This document shows, piece by piece, positions 1 to 11,098 of a DNA stretch of 64,000 bases. The DNA comes from Hanleya hanleyi. Its lineage: Eukaryota; Mollusca; Polyplacophora; Lepidopleurida; Hanleyidae. The position numbers and the translations under genes were made by a program. The first letter of the stretch is position 1. The number at the start of each line of letters is the position of its first letter. The notes under the pieces were generated by a model that was given only the letters and a program-made list of their open reading frames with translations, was not told the DNA's origin and ran no database searches. Where the stretch lies: assembly GCA_036873755.1 (NCBI GenBank), contig JAVTVY010037092.1, positions 99,361-163,360 of the forward strand, read 5' to 3'.

Positions 1-154
1 GGATTCGTACCAGAAAATGCGGACATTTTAGGTAGTTCCGGTTGGCCCAGTTTGGAGAATGTATTTGCCATAGATGGGGTCGTTGAAACACGAACGGTTA
101 TTAATGACGATGACTGGAATGCGGGTATAAGAAGTCCGACAACCATTCTCCTAA

Positions 155-402
155 ATGATCCCCCCTTCACTTCCGGAGATTAAACACGCAAATGTGTAGA
201 AGAATTATCCCGTTTATTCTCGCCCAGAGTTTGCAAAAACTGTAACCAGTCATTAGGTGTCGAAGTTTGTGGAAAATGTCGAGTTAGTTTATGCCGAGAT
301 TGCGCATGTTTCGCCCGACAGGTGTCATTCGGGGTTTTTATGTGTCCAACCTGTTGTAGTTGTGAGTTTTGTGGTTATTGGTGAGTGAAGCAGTCGAAAT
401 AA
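155..402 (+). pseudogene. left-arm copy of the Cys-rich ORF, frameshifted
   Basis: This is the mirror copy of the 82-codon frame at 1838-2086. It has one A fewer in the run near 182-185, which shifts the frame into an early TGA, and a second TGA where the right arm has a CGA-type codon (near 381). It is 248 bp against 249 bp for the intact partner. It is seen directly by aligning the two arms; no product is expected from it. Confidence 0.75.
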
Positions 403-595
403 TCAAAACTGGTGATAACAATAAACAGCTGGTACACGAATTTATCAAAGATGAATGATAGAGTTAAACATCGACATTCGGCTAAAGTGAAATGACTCTA
501 TTTTCCAACAGGGGGCGTCGTTTCATACGTCATTTGAGTTGGCATCGCCGGAAATGACCTCATCGCCTGAAGTGACCCCGTGAAGGGACTCCGAG

Positions 596-1128
596 AAAGT
601 CCCCAAAAGTTCATGAAAAGTTCTTAAAATCCCCCAAAAGTTCATGAAAAGTTCTTAAAATGCCACAAAAGTTCATGAAAAGTTCCTAAAAATCCACGAA
701 AGTCCAAGAAAAGTCCGAGGAAGTCCACGAAAGGCCATGAAAAGTCCCCAAAAGGCCATGAAAAGTTCTTAAAAGTCCCCAACAGTTCATGAAAAGTTCT
801 TAAAATGCCACAAAAGTTCATGAAAAGTTCCTAAAAATACACGGAAGTCCAAGAAAAGTCCGAGGAAGTCCACGAAATGCCATGAAAAGTCCCCAAAAGG
901 TCATGAAAAGTTCTTGAAAGTTCCCAAAGTTCATGAAAAGTTCTCAAAAAGTCCAAGAAAAGTCCCTCACTCACTCACTCATCCACGCACGCACTCGCTC
1001 ACTCACTCACTCACTCATTCAGGCACGCACTCACTCACTCACTCACGCAATCACTCGCTCACTCACGCAATCACTCACTCACGCAATCACTCAATCACTC
1101 GCTCACGCAATCACACTCGCTCACTCAC
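596..1128 (+). repeat. short tandem repeats in left palindrome arm (mirrored at 1248-1660)
   Basis: Units built on AAAGTTCATGAAAAGTTCTT and CCACGAAAGTCC-like words repeat from about 596 to 960, followed by CACTCACTCACGCAATCACT-type microsatellite to 1128. The reverse complement lies at about 1248-1660 in the other arm. Open frames rich in Ser/His/Thr in this stretch are a by-product of the repeats. Confidence 0.85.
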
Positions 1129-1837
1129 TGATCTAACTCCCCTGATTTGTACCGAAAGTGACCCTTGACCCCTGCACCAGTTGTATCCTGTATTGTGCGC
1201 ATACGCTGGGGTCAAGGGTCACTTTCGATACAAATCAGGGGAGTTAATCAGTGAGTGAGTGAGTGTGATTGCGTGAGCGAGTGATTGCGTGAGTGAGTGA
1301 TTGCGTGAGTGAGTGCGTGCGTGCGTGCGTGCGTGCGTGCGTGAGTGAGTGCGTGAGTGCGTGCGTGAGGGAGGGAGGGAGTGAGTTTTCTTGGACTTTC
1401 CTGGACTTTTGAGAACTTTTCATGAACTTTGAGAACTTTCAAGAACTTTTCATGAGCTGTTGGGGACTTTTAAGAACTTTTCATGGCCTTTTGGGGACTT
1501 TTCATGGCCTTTCGTGGACTTCCTCGGACTTTTCGTGGACTTTCGTGGATTTTTAGGAACTTTTCATGAACTTTTGTGGCATTTTAAGAACTTTTCATGA
1601 ACTTTTTGGGGATTTTAAGAACTTTTCATGAACTTTTGGGGACTTTCTCGGAGTTCCTTCACGGGGTCACTTCAGGCGATGAGGTCATTTCCGGCGATGT
1701 CAACTCAAATGACGTATGAAACGACGCCCCCTGTTGGAAAATAGTCATTTCACTTTAGCCGAATGTCGATGTTTAACTCTATCATTCATCTTTGATAAAT
1801 TCGTGTACCAGCTGTTTATTGTTATCACCAGTTTTGA

Positions 1838-2086
1838 TTATTTCGACTGCTTCACTCGCCAATAACCACAAAACTCACAACTACAACAGGTTGGACACAT
1901 AAAAACCCCGAATGACACCTGTCGGGCGAAACATGCGCAATCTCGGCATAAACTAACTCGACATTTTCCACAAACTTCGACACCTAATGACTGGTTACAG
2001 TTTTTGCAAACTCTGGGCGAGAATAAACGGGATAATTCTTCTACACATTTGCGTGTTTTAATCTCCGGAAGTGAAGGGGGGATCAT
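1838..2086 (-). CDS. 82-aa cysteine-rich protein of the foldback element
   Basis: Intact 82-codon frame in the right arm. Cysteines form pairs: CKNC (residues 28-31), CGKC (39-42), C..C around CRDC, then CPTCCSC and CEFC near the end, spaced like a small zinc-ribbon or B-box/RING-like module, but I recognise no named family. The start ATG follows an in-frame stop closely. Apart from this frame and its broken mirror copy, the arms hold only repeats, so if the element encodes anything it is this. It could be a chance frame in a hairpin arm, but the regular Cys-pair spacing argues for real coding history. No function assigned. Confidence 0.4.
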   Translation of the reverse strand: MIPPSLPEIKTRKCVEELSRLFSPRVCKNCNQSLGVEVCGKCRVSLCRDCACFARQVSFGVFMCPTCCSCEFCGYWRVKQSK

Positions 2087-2240
2087 TTAGGAGAGTGGTT
2101 GTCGGACTTCTTATACCCGCATTCCAGTCATCGTCATTATAAACCGTTCGTGTTTCAACGACCCCATCTATGGCAGATACATTCTCCAAACTGGGCCAAC
2201 CGGAACTACCTAAAATGTCCGCATTTTCTGGTACGAATCC

Positions 2241-2940
2241 AGCCCATACAGAGTTTTTATCCTGTAAAAAATATACAATTGAGATATTAAAAGTGAGCGA
2301 TCGTTATATGGAACTCGGCTATAATCAAACCGTGTCATCTCTAGTTATTCTATCACAGCTGTTACCACTATACAACCGTATACTCTCGCATTGACAGGTA
2401 CTAAAATCAATACAATTATGTAACATGACCGCCTCATATCTGTATATCGAGGTTATAATCAATATATATATACCGCGTAATTATTAGTCGAGTGTTACCA
2501 AACACTAATTGCAATGCCTTTTTGTAAAAATTAATATAGAGGCTACGATATAGGCCTCATTTTTGAATGATTAGCGTACAGATTCGGAGAATTTATTGAT
2601 ATGAATCCGTACTATATATATATATATATATATATCGAAATAACATCTTTTTGTAAAAGCGATATAAAACCTAAAATATATGCCGTGTTATTTAATCGTT
2701 ATTAATGATTAACGTATGAATTCGGAAGATTTATTAATAATATCATATGTAGATCTATACTATATATATATATATATCTAGGTAAATTATAACGTATATA
2801 ATTTATTAATATCCAGACACAATAATTTATACAAATAGAAATTGTTAATGACGTATGACGGCGCTCGGTGGATTTGGGAGGCAGAGGAGGCTATGTGGAT
2901 TTGGGAGGCTTGTGGCGGCCTGTAACACGCATTATCTACT
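2241..2940. other. AT-rich spacer with (TA)n tracts
   Basis: There is no gene here. It is AT-rich DNA with TA microsatellites near 2613-2633 and 2761-2777, and a partly repeated phrase (CGTATGAATTCGGAAGATTTATT-like near 2580 and 2713) that suggests an old duplication of about 130 bp. Confidence 0.6.
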
Positions 2941-5900
2941 ACTGACAGGTACTTCTATATTGTAATCTCTCATTGGTAGGACGACATTGACAGGTACTTC
3001 TATATTACAATCTCTCATTGGTAGGATGACATTGACAGGTACTTCTATATTGTAATCTCTCATTGGTAGGACGACATTGACAGGTACTTCTATATTGTAA
3101 TCTTCCATTGGTAGGACGACATTGAGAGGTACTTCTATATTACAATCTCTCATTGGTAGGACGACATTGACAGGTACTTCTATATTACAATCTCTCATTG
3201 GTAGGACGACATTGACAGGTACTTCTATATTACAATCTCTCATTGGTAGGACGACATTGACAGGTACTTCTATATTACAATCTCTCATTGGTAGGACGAC
3301 ATTGACAGGTACTTGTATATTGTAATCTCTCATTGGTAGGACGACATTGACAGGTACTTCTATATCGTAATCTCTCATTGGTAGAACGACATTGAAAGGT
3401 ACTTCTATATTGTAATCTCTCATTGGTAGGACGACATTGACAGGTACTTCTATATTGTAATCTCTCATTGGTAGGACGACATTGACAGGTACTTCTATAT
3501 TGTAATCTCTCGTTGGTAGGACGACATTGACAGGTACTTCTATATTGTAATCTCTCCTTGGTAGGACGACATTGACAGGTACTTCTATATTACAATCTCT
3601 CATTGGTAGGACGACATTGACAGGTACTTCTATATTGTAATCTCATTGGTAGGACGACACTGACAGGTACTTCTATATTACAATCTCTCATTGGTAGGAC
3701 GACATTGACAGGTAGTTCTATATTATAATCTCTCATTGGTAGGACGACATAGACAGGTACTTCTATATTGTAATCTCTCATTGGTAGGACGACATTGACA
3801 GGTACTTCTATATTACAATCTCTCATTGGTAGGACGACATTGACAGGTACTTCTATATTGTAATTTCTCATTGGTAGGACGAAATTGACAGGTACTTCTA
3901 TATTACAATCTCTCATTGGTAGGACGACATTGACAGGTACTTCAATATATTGTAATCTCTCATTGGTAGGACAACATTGACAGGTGCTTCTATATTTTAA
4001 TCTCTCATTGGTGTCACGACATTGACAGGTACTTCTATATTGTAATCTCTCATTGGTAGGACGACATTGACAGGTACTTCTATATTGTAATCTCTCATTG
4101 GTAGGACGACATTGACAGGTACTTCTATATTGTAATCTCTCATTGGTAGGACGACATTGACAGGTACTTCTATATTACAATCTCTCATTGGTAGGACGAC
4201 ATTGACAGGTACTTCTATATTGTAATCTCTCATTGGTAGGACGACATTGACAGGTACTTCTATATTGTAATCTCTCATTGGTAGAACGACATTGACAGGT
4301 ACTTCTATATTACAATCTCTCATTGGTAGGACGACATTGACAGGTACTTCTATATTGTAATCTCTCATTGGTAGGACGACATTGACAGGTACTTCTATAT
4401 TGTAATCTCTCATTGGTAGGACGACATTGACAGGTACTTCTATATTGTAATCTCTCATTGGTAGGACGACATTGACAGGTACTTCTATATTGTAATCTCT
4501 CGTTGGTAGGACGACATTGACAGGTACTTCTATATTGTAATCTCTCCTTGGTAGGACGACATTGACAGGTACTTCTATATTACAATCTCTCATTGGTAGC
4601 ACGACACTGACAGGTACTTCTATATTGTAATCTCATTGGTAGGACGACACTGACAGGTACTTCTATATTACAATCTCTCATCGGTAGGACGACATTGACA
4701 GGTAGTTCTATATTATAATCTCTCATTGGTAGGACGACATAGACAGGTACTTCTATATTGTAATCTCTCGTTGGTAGGACGACATTGACAGGTACTTCTA
4801 TATTGTAATCTCATTGGTAGGACGACACTGACAGGTACTTCTATATTACAATCTCTCATTGGTAGGACGACATTGACAGGTAGTTCTATATTATAATCTC
4901 TTATTGGTAGGACGACATAGACAGGTACTTCTATATCGTAATCTCTCATTGGTAGGACGACATTGACAGGTACTTCTATATTGTAATCTCTCGTTGGTAG
5001 GAGGACATTGACAGGTACTTCTATATTGTAATCTCTCATTGGTAGGACGACATTGACAGGTACTTCTATATTACAATCTCTCATTGGTAGAACGACATTG
5101 ACAGGTACTTCTATATTGTAATCTCATTGGTAGGACGAAATTGACAGGTACTTCTATATTACAATCTCTCATTGGTAGGACGACATTGACAGGTACTTCA
5201 ATATATTGTAATCTCTCATTGGTAGAACGACATTGACAGGTACTTCTATATTGTAATCTTTCATTGGTAGGACGACATTGACAGGTACTTCTATATTGTA
5301 ATCTCTCATTGGTAGGACGACATTGACAGGTACTTCTATATTACAATCTCTCATTGGTAGGACGACATTGACAGGTACTTCTATATTGTAATCTCTCATT
5401 GGTAGGACGACATTGACAGGTACTTCTATATTGTAATCTCTCATTGGTAGAACGACATTGACAGGTACTTCTATATTACAATCTCTCATTGGTAGGACGA
5501 CATTGACAGGTACTTCTATATTGTAATCTCTCATTGGTAGGACGACATTGACCGGTACTTCTATATTGTAATCTCTCATTGGTAGAACGACATTGACAGG
5601 TACTTCTACATTGTAATCTCATTGGTAGGACGACACTGACAGGTACTTCTATATTGTAATCTCTCATTGGTAGAACGACATTGACAGGTACTTCTATATT
5701 GTAATCTCTCATTGGTAGGACGACATTGACAGGTACTTCTATATTGTAATCTCTCATTGGTAGGACGACATTGACAGGTACTTCTATATTGTAATCTCTC
5801 ATTGGTAGGACGACATTGACAGGTACTTCTATATTGTAATCTCTCATTGGTAGGACGACATTGACAGGTACTTCTATATTACAATCTCTCATTGGTAGGA

Positions 5901-6143
5901 CGACATTGACAGGTACTTCTATATTGTAATCTCTCATTGGTAGGACGACATTGACAGGTACTTCTATATTGTAATCTCTCATTGGTAGGACGACATTGAC
6001 AGGTACTTCTATATTGTAATCTCTAATTGGTAGGACGACATTGACAGGTACTTCTATATTGCAATCTCTAATTGGTAGGACGACATTGACAGGTACTTCT
6101 ATATTGTAATCTCTCATTGGTAGGACGACATTGACAGGTACTT
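2941..6143. repeat. 45-bp minisatellite, about 71 units
   Basis: Head-to-tail units of 45 bp built on GACAGGTACTTCTATATTG followed by TAATCTCTCATTGGTAGGACGACATT. Units of 42 bp (loss of CTC) and 48 bp (ATA added, near 3943 and 5200) occur. A block containing a 42-bp unit, a GGTAGTTCTATATTATAATC variant and an ACATAGACAGG variant recurs at about 3637, 4619 and 4805, so there is higher-order structure. Because 45 is a multiple of three the minus strand stays open for long stretches (15-residue repeat with NIEVPVNVVLPMRD), but the frame is broken by the odd-length units and there is no gene-like start or end. I treat it as non-coding. Confidence 0.95.
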
Positions 6144-6987
6144 GAGAGGCGGTCACCAGTAGGAAAGACTGGATAGTGTTCCTTTATTCAATCCTTATCA
6201 ATAATTAGTACTACATTAACAGACAAATTTTGAGTTGTTTCCAGAGAGAACCTTTCTCAGTCCCATTTTGACACTGACAGTACCATGCTGTCTCGGTCCC
6301 ATGTTGACTCTGACAGTTCATATGAATACCATGCTGCCTATCTTGATTACAGGGTCTTCATCTTTGCACAGTTCTATATAATTTGCATCAAGTTTTCCAA
6401 AACCGCGACAATCAGTTTATCTAGAATTTAGCACGAGATTCACAGGAGTGAATATCTTAATATTAAAATTAAAATGGAATCAAACGTGCGTTATTTCATA
6501 GGGCCAATTTCTACATATGTCATCCAACTGTGTTTTATCTATAACCTCAGGCACGTCGCCATCATCATTTTTCAGAGAACGTCTTTAAAAAGCCCAATTC
6601 CTCTCTCATCTAAAGTTAAGTAAATGGGCACGGCTATTGTTGCAAACCTTTTGGCGCATGCGCATTCGACCGAGCCACTAGATTACCGTATTTGAGCAGC
6701 TCCGTCTCTTTCTTTCTTGCCCTTTTAGGAGATTGCGTAAGTTCATGCTGTCTGCTCTTTGAGACTATATCAGGGATATCACTTTGTGGATGGATAATGA
6801 AATGATTCGTTTGCAGGTTGCCTTGCTATACCGATGTATGTGCAAACTAAACTTGACCAGCAGGTCAGCATTATCTTCACCTAGGCTACCTATTGATGAA
6901 TAATCCTCAAGCTTATTCTAGGGTCCCTACCTTCATTCTTGGGTGTCGTTCAACTGGTCATACGCGTACGTTCTTCTCTACGGTTAT
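6144..6987. other. unassigned spacer
   Basis: No gene recognised. A GCGCATGCGCA palindrome (NRF1-type) lies at 6654-6664, with a CTCATCTAAAG-rich stretch before it. The interval ends at the outer boundary of the second foldback. Confidence 0.5.
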
Positions 6988-7044
6988 CTATGATGGCCGA
7001 GAAGAGACATCGCTGTATTGTGTTATGAATCGGGACCGACACAC

Positions 7045-7580
7045 GAAGGCAGGATGCGAAGTCGCGAAGGCAGGATACGAAGTCGCGAGGGCAGGATGCG
7101 AAGTCGCGAGGCCAGGATGCGAAATCAAAACAGCGAAGTGCGAAGCGCGAAGTCAGGATGCGAAGCGCGAAGTCAGGATGCGAAGTCGCGAGGCCAGGAT
7201 GCGAAATCAAAACAGCGAAGCACGAAGTCAGGATGCGAAGCGCGAAGTCAGGATGCGAAGTCGCGAGGGCAGGATGCGAAATCAAAACAGCGAGGCGCGA
7301 AGCGCGAAGTCAGGATGCGAAATCAAAACAGCGAGGCGCGAAGCGCGAAGTCAGGATGCGAAATCAAAACAGCGAAGCCAGGATGCGAAATCAAAACAGC
7401 GAGGCGCGAAGCGAAATCAAAACAGCGAGGCGCGAAGTCAGGATGCGAAATCAAAACAGCGAGTCGCGAAGCGCGAAGTCAGGATGCGAAATCAAAACAG
7501 CGAGGCGCGAAGCGCGAAGTCAGGATGCGAAATCAAAACAGCGAGGCGCGAAGCGCGAAGTCAGGATGCGAAATCAAAAC
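7045..7580 (+). repeat. GCGAAGTC / 41-bp tandem repeat, left foldback arm
   Basis: Array of units AGGATGCGAAATCAAAACAG plus CGAGGCGCGAAGCGCGAAGTC (41 bp) that are themselves composed of GCGAAGTC and GCGAAATC words. All three plus-strand frames stay open for up to 234 codons and give Arg/Lys/Ser-rich low-complexity protein; this is a repeat artefact. Confidence 0.9.
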
Positions 7581-7654
7581 ATCAGCATTGCGCATGATCC
7601 TATCAAAACGAGGCCGGTTTGTAGCCCTGATTCCTAATATACATTGTAGGGGCA

Positions 7655-9083
7655 ATTGAAGATTATTGCTGGTTGTTGTTATCACAGCAACGGAGGAAGT
7701 AAAATTATTCTGATGTGTATCTTTTCTTTGCATTACTGATGTTTTATAGAAATTCACAAATGGTATTTGAATATATTTTCAGATCTGGTGTTTCGGGAAT
7801 GATTAAAACCAACCCGAATAATTGATAATTTATACTGAAGCGCTCAAAGCTTGCTTAAGACTCTATGTCAGCCTGGTGACTGTTCAGGTTGACATTTTTA
7901 TTCCAATCTTGCCAAATTTCCAGTTAGCCTGGTGTGTGAATGGGCCATACCATCTAGGAATAATTGAGAATTATTGCTTACCAGATAAATTGGTCTTTAT
8001 ATATAGTGTATATAGTGTAATTGTCCATGCTTGGCAAACACGGGCTCTCGCTTTAAAATATGGCCACGTATGAGTATTATAGTAAGCTATATGATAATTT
8101 AGTGATTCTAAAAAAAAATACAAATTTTAAAATTGAAAAAAATTAAAATTTTAAAATTAAAAAAGCAAATCAAATTAAAAATAAAAAAATATATATCTCT
8201 GACACAACAGTGCTACTTAGCCCTGTGTCCTAAACGATCCGGGCCAATTCTAAGATGGAGGTTTGTACAAATTTAGGATTGATGATATAAAATGTGAAAT
8301 CAAGGTTCAATATTTCCATACATCCTTATTATGTGCTAATAAATATATACACACGGAAACAGATAGACTATTAACAAGCAGTAAGATAATTAGCGGTTAA
8401 TTTGGGGCTATTGTCTAAAACTCGTATGTTCGTCACTCCATGCCAAACGTCTACGTACAGGGTAATATCATAATTCGCGAACATTAGGCTGGTTAAAAAA
8501 GTTTCCTGTTTAGCATCACCGCCCGTCCCGAAATATTCGGCCGCCCCGTATTTTTTATTTCTATTCTTTTTTTCCTCCTCATCTTTGGAATCGACGCTCC
8601 GAGACCGAAGTCAAGCGACTCAGAAGTAGATATCTCAATAAATGTACACTAAAATTTATTGAAACTAGACCCAGATACAAGCCAAACGATTTTTCTGTTC
8701 AATAAACTAGTTACATCATTCATCCGACGATGCATATAGTTTGGAGTCCGAAGTCGAGATTCGTCAAGGCCGAGGCCGCCAAACATTGTCAATTTATTGT
8801 TTCTCTGTTTACATCAACCCTTTGAAATATAAGCATAAATAAAGAGATATTCTTGTATATTCTGTATGGTACAAATCGGCCGTGTTCTAATTCATTTCCA
8901 GAATTCCCCGTCAGTATCCACCACAGAAACAGCCAAATCAAATAGTTCGATAAAACAGGCTTTGGGTGTGCATTTATAACTTGCACAGTTATAAACCAGA
9001 ATTGAAAATACACAAATTGATATATATTTGTTCAATTATTATTCGAAATTCAAAACCATCTATCACTGAGTGATAATACCGCA
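7655..9083. other. loop of second foldback; no gene seen
   Basis: AT-rich, with a strongly A/T low-complexity run at 8108-8193 (AAATTTTAAAATTG-like words). I see no recognisable protein domain, no transposase motif and no RNA gene. Confidence 0.5.
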
Positions 9084-9160
9084 TGCCCCTACAATGTATA
9101 TTAGGAATCAGGGCTACAAACCGGCCTCGTTTTGATAGGATCATGCGCAATGCTGATGTT

Positions 9161-9620
9161 TTGATTTCGCATCCTGACTTCGCGCTTCGCGCCTCGCTGT
9201 TTTGATTTCGCATCCTGACTTCGCGCTTCGCGCCTCGCTGTTTTGATTTCGCATCCTGACTTCGCGCTTCGCGCCTCGCTGTTTTGATTTCGCATCCTGA
9301 CTTCGCGCTTCGCGCCTCGCTGTTTTGATTTCGCATCCTGACTTCGCGCTTCGCGCCTCGCTGTTTAGATTTCGCATCCTGGCTTCGCGCTTCGCTGTTT
9401 TGATTTCGCATCCTGACTTCGCGCTTCGCGCCTCGCTGTTTTGATTTCGCATCCTGCCCTCGCGACTTCGCATCCTGACTTCGCGCTTCGCATCCTGACT
9501 TCGCGCTTCGCACTTCGCTGTTTTGATTTCGCATCCTGGCCTCGCGACTTCGCATCGTGCCCTCGCGACTTCGCATCCTGCCTTCGCGACTTCGCATCCT
9601 GCCTTCGTGTGTCGGTCCCG
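9161..9620 (-). repeat. same 41-bp tandem repeat, right foldback arm
   Basis: Reverse complement of the array at 7045-7580, with the long version of the 41-bp unit more homogeneous (five near-identical units at 9161-9365). This suggests the arms evolve partly independently by unit turnover. Confidence 0.9.
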
Positions 9621-9666
9621 ATTCATAACACAATACAGCGATGTCCCTTCTCGGCCATCATAGTTG

Positions 9667-10662
9667 TCGTACAGTATTCGCCACATACACCATGTACACA
9701 TTGGTAATATAGATCATACAACGCTAGATGAGTCAGCCCAGAAGTAATTCAATATACTGACCTATTTCTGTGCTGTCATGGTTCAGATACAATGATTATG
9801 TCGACAGGTAGATGTTTTCAACCGGGATACGCAGTAAACCCGATTCACACCGATCGTCCCCTCGCACGTTTCCTATCTTAGCTCATCGTCTCAGCGCACG
9901 GCTTTTTTCTCTAATAGCTTCTACGCCGTTTGAACCTGTGCTGACAGCCTGGCCAGGCATGATATTCAAAGAATATGACTGAGAGAGATCAGATGATACC
10001 AGTCAGCTCTCCGCCAATGAGCTTAACCGTAGCGGTGAAGGGAAGTTGACTATCCGCGCATGTAGGTAGCCTACGCCTATCTGACGGTTATGATAATGAC
10101 AGAAAACAAATTGACAGATGGCGGAACTGTGCGAGGAAACTCAAATGAGTAGATCTCAGTCGGAGAGGGGTTTAGTGTGACAGCTAAACTATTCTCACAA
10201 CAAAATGCCACACATGTAGTCGAGTGGGTTGTTTGTGTATTACACAGTCATGTGTCAAAAAGCAGAATGAGGGATGATTAATTAACCGTACACAGGAATG
10301 TTCATTGTAATGGAGCAGATAATGGAGCAGGATTATGATATGATATAGTTTCATGCATTGATCAAACACTGGCTTTCAGAATGTCCGTTTTTCATAATCG
10401 ATAATAGAGTAGCTACCACAAGTACAGCGGGTATGGGCCGGCTGGTGCCAAAATCTGAGGGCCAGGGTTCGAGACTCGCACGGGACTGGCCTATCCAGCG
10501 CAAGTATTTGGGCTCCACCAAAAAAGTGTCATCCTAAAATAATTGAATATAATGTTACTCTATTTTCTAAATAGAATTAATATATAATATCGGCTTCCAC
10601 TCCTTCAGTTAATGAATCCACGCCGGCACAGTTACAGAAATCTCTCTTCCATGGTGGCTGAT
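9667..10662. other. spacer with a possible tRNA-like SINE head
   Basis: No protein gene recognised. At 10424-10490 a GC-rich stretch with GGGTATGGGCCGGCTGG and a box-B-like GGTTCGAGACT (10466-10476) resembles the head of a tRNA-derived SINE, but I cannot fold a full cloverleaf or find a target duplication. The rest is unique. Confidence 0.3.
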
Positions 10663-11098
10663 ATCTGCCATGTCGTACCATCGTACTATCGCCCTATTTT
10701 TACTAAAGCGATGATACGATGGCACAATGGTACGATGCGATGGCACGATGCGATGATACGATGGTACGATGTGATGGCACGATGGCACGATGCGACGGAA
10801 CGATGGCACGATGCGATGGTACGATGGAGATTTCTCCATCGTACCAACGCATCGTATCATCGTACCATCGCGCATCGGAAGTGTTGCCCAAGTCGCTTGG
10901 TCAAACGAAAGTCATGCGCAAATGAATTATATTAGTTGATTATTAATTGTTTTCATCGTACTGTCGTGTTATGTTTGAATAAACACCGTGATTACATCAT
11001 ATCATCGCACAATCGTATCATCGTGCCATCGTACCATTGTATCATCGTGTCATCGTATCATCGTATCATCGTATCAGTGTGCCATCGTACTATATTTG
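10663..11098. repeat. TACGATGG/CCATCGTA array forming a hairpin
   Basis: ATCGTACC/ATCGTATC words run in one orientation at 10673-10692, in the inverse orientation (GATGGTACGATG) at 10709-10826, return at 10835-10870, and again at 10997-11092. The 10663-10870 part is self-complementary. The short open frames in all phases are repeat shadows. A stray copy of the word lies at 11787-11800. Confidence 0.85.

Larger units (their letters stand above)
1..2240. repeat. giant inverted repeat (foldback), arms over 1 kb
   Basis: Bases 1-1172 are the reverse complement of 1208-2240, with a 35-bp unpaired centre at 1173-1207. The first base of the window pairs with 2240, so the palindrome may continue upstream of the window. 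Arms look about 98% identical by eye; the left arm is longer because it holds extra copies of a short tandem repeat. Each arm contains, from outside in, a unique outer part, a Cys-rich reading frame, a run of about 22-30 bp repeats and a CACT/GCAATCACT microsatellite. This is the architecture of a foldback transposon. No transposase is visible and no target-site duplication can be tested because the left end is cut. Confidence 0.93.
6988..9666. repeat. second large foldback: arms 6988-7654 and 9084-9666, 1.4-kb loop
   Basis: The two arms are reverse complements: CTATGATGGCCGAGAAG at 6988 matches the reverse of 9650-9666, and ACATTGTAGGGGCA at 7641-7654 matches the reverse of 9084-9097. Most of each arm is a tandem repeat. 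The loop (7655-9083) is single copy. No clear target duplication was found at 6987/9667. Confidence 0.9.

Noticed and set aside
2941..6143. CRISPR-like regular repeat
   Set aside because: Units are contiguous with no unique spacers, and the context is eukaryotic.
2932..6156. Long minus-strand frames with a 15-residue NIEVPVNVVLP repeat, up to 226 codons
   Set aside because: Explained by a 45-bp tandem repeat without stop codons; frames break at odd-length units and no gene-like start, signal or end exists.
6893..7659. Overlapping Arg/Lys/Ser-rich ORFs in all three frames (also 8989-9701 minus)
   Set aside because: Produced by the GCGAAGTC satellite in the foldback arms; all frames are open at once.
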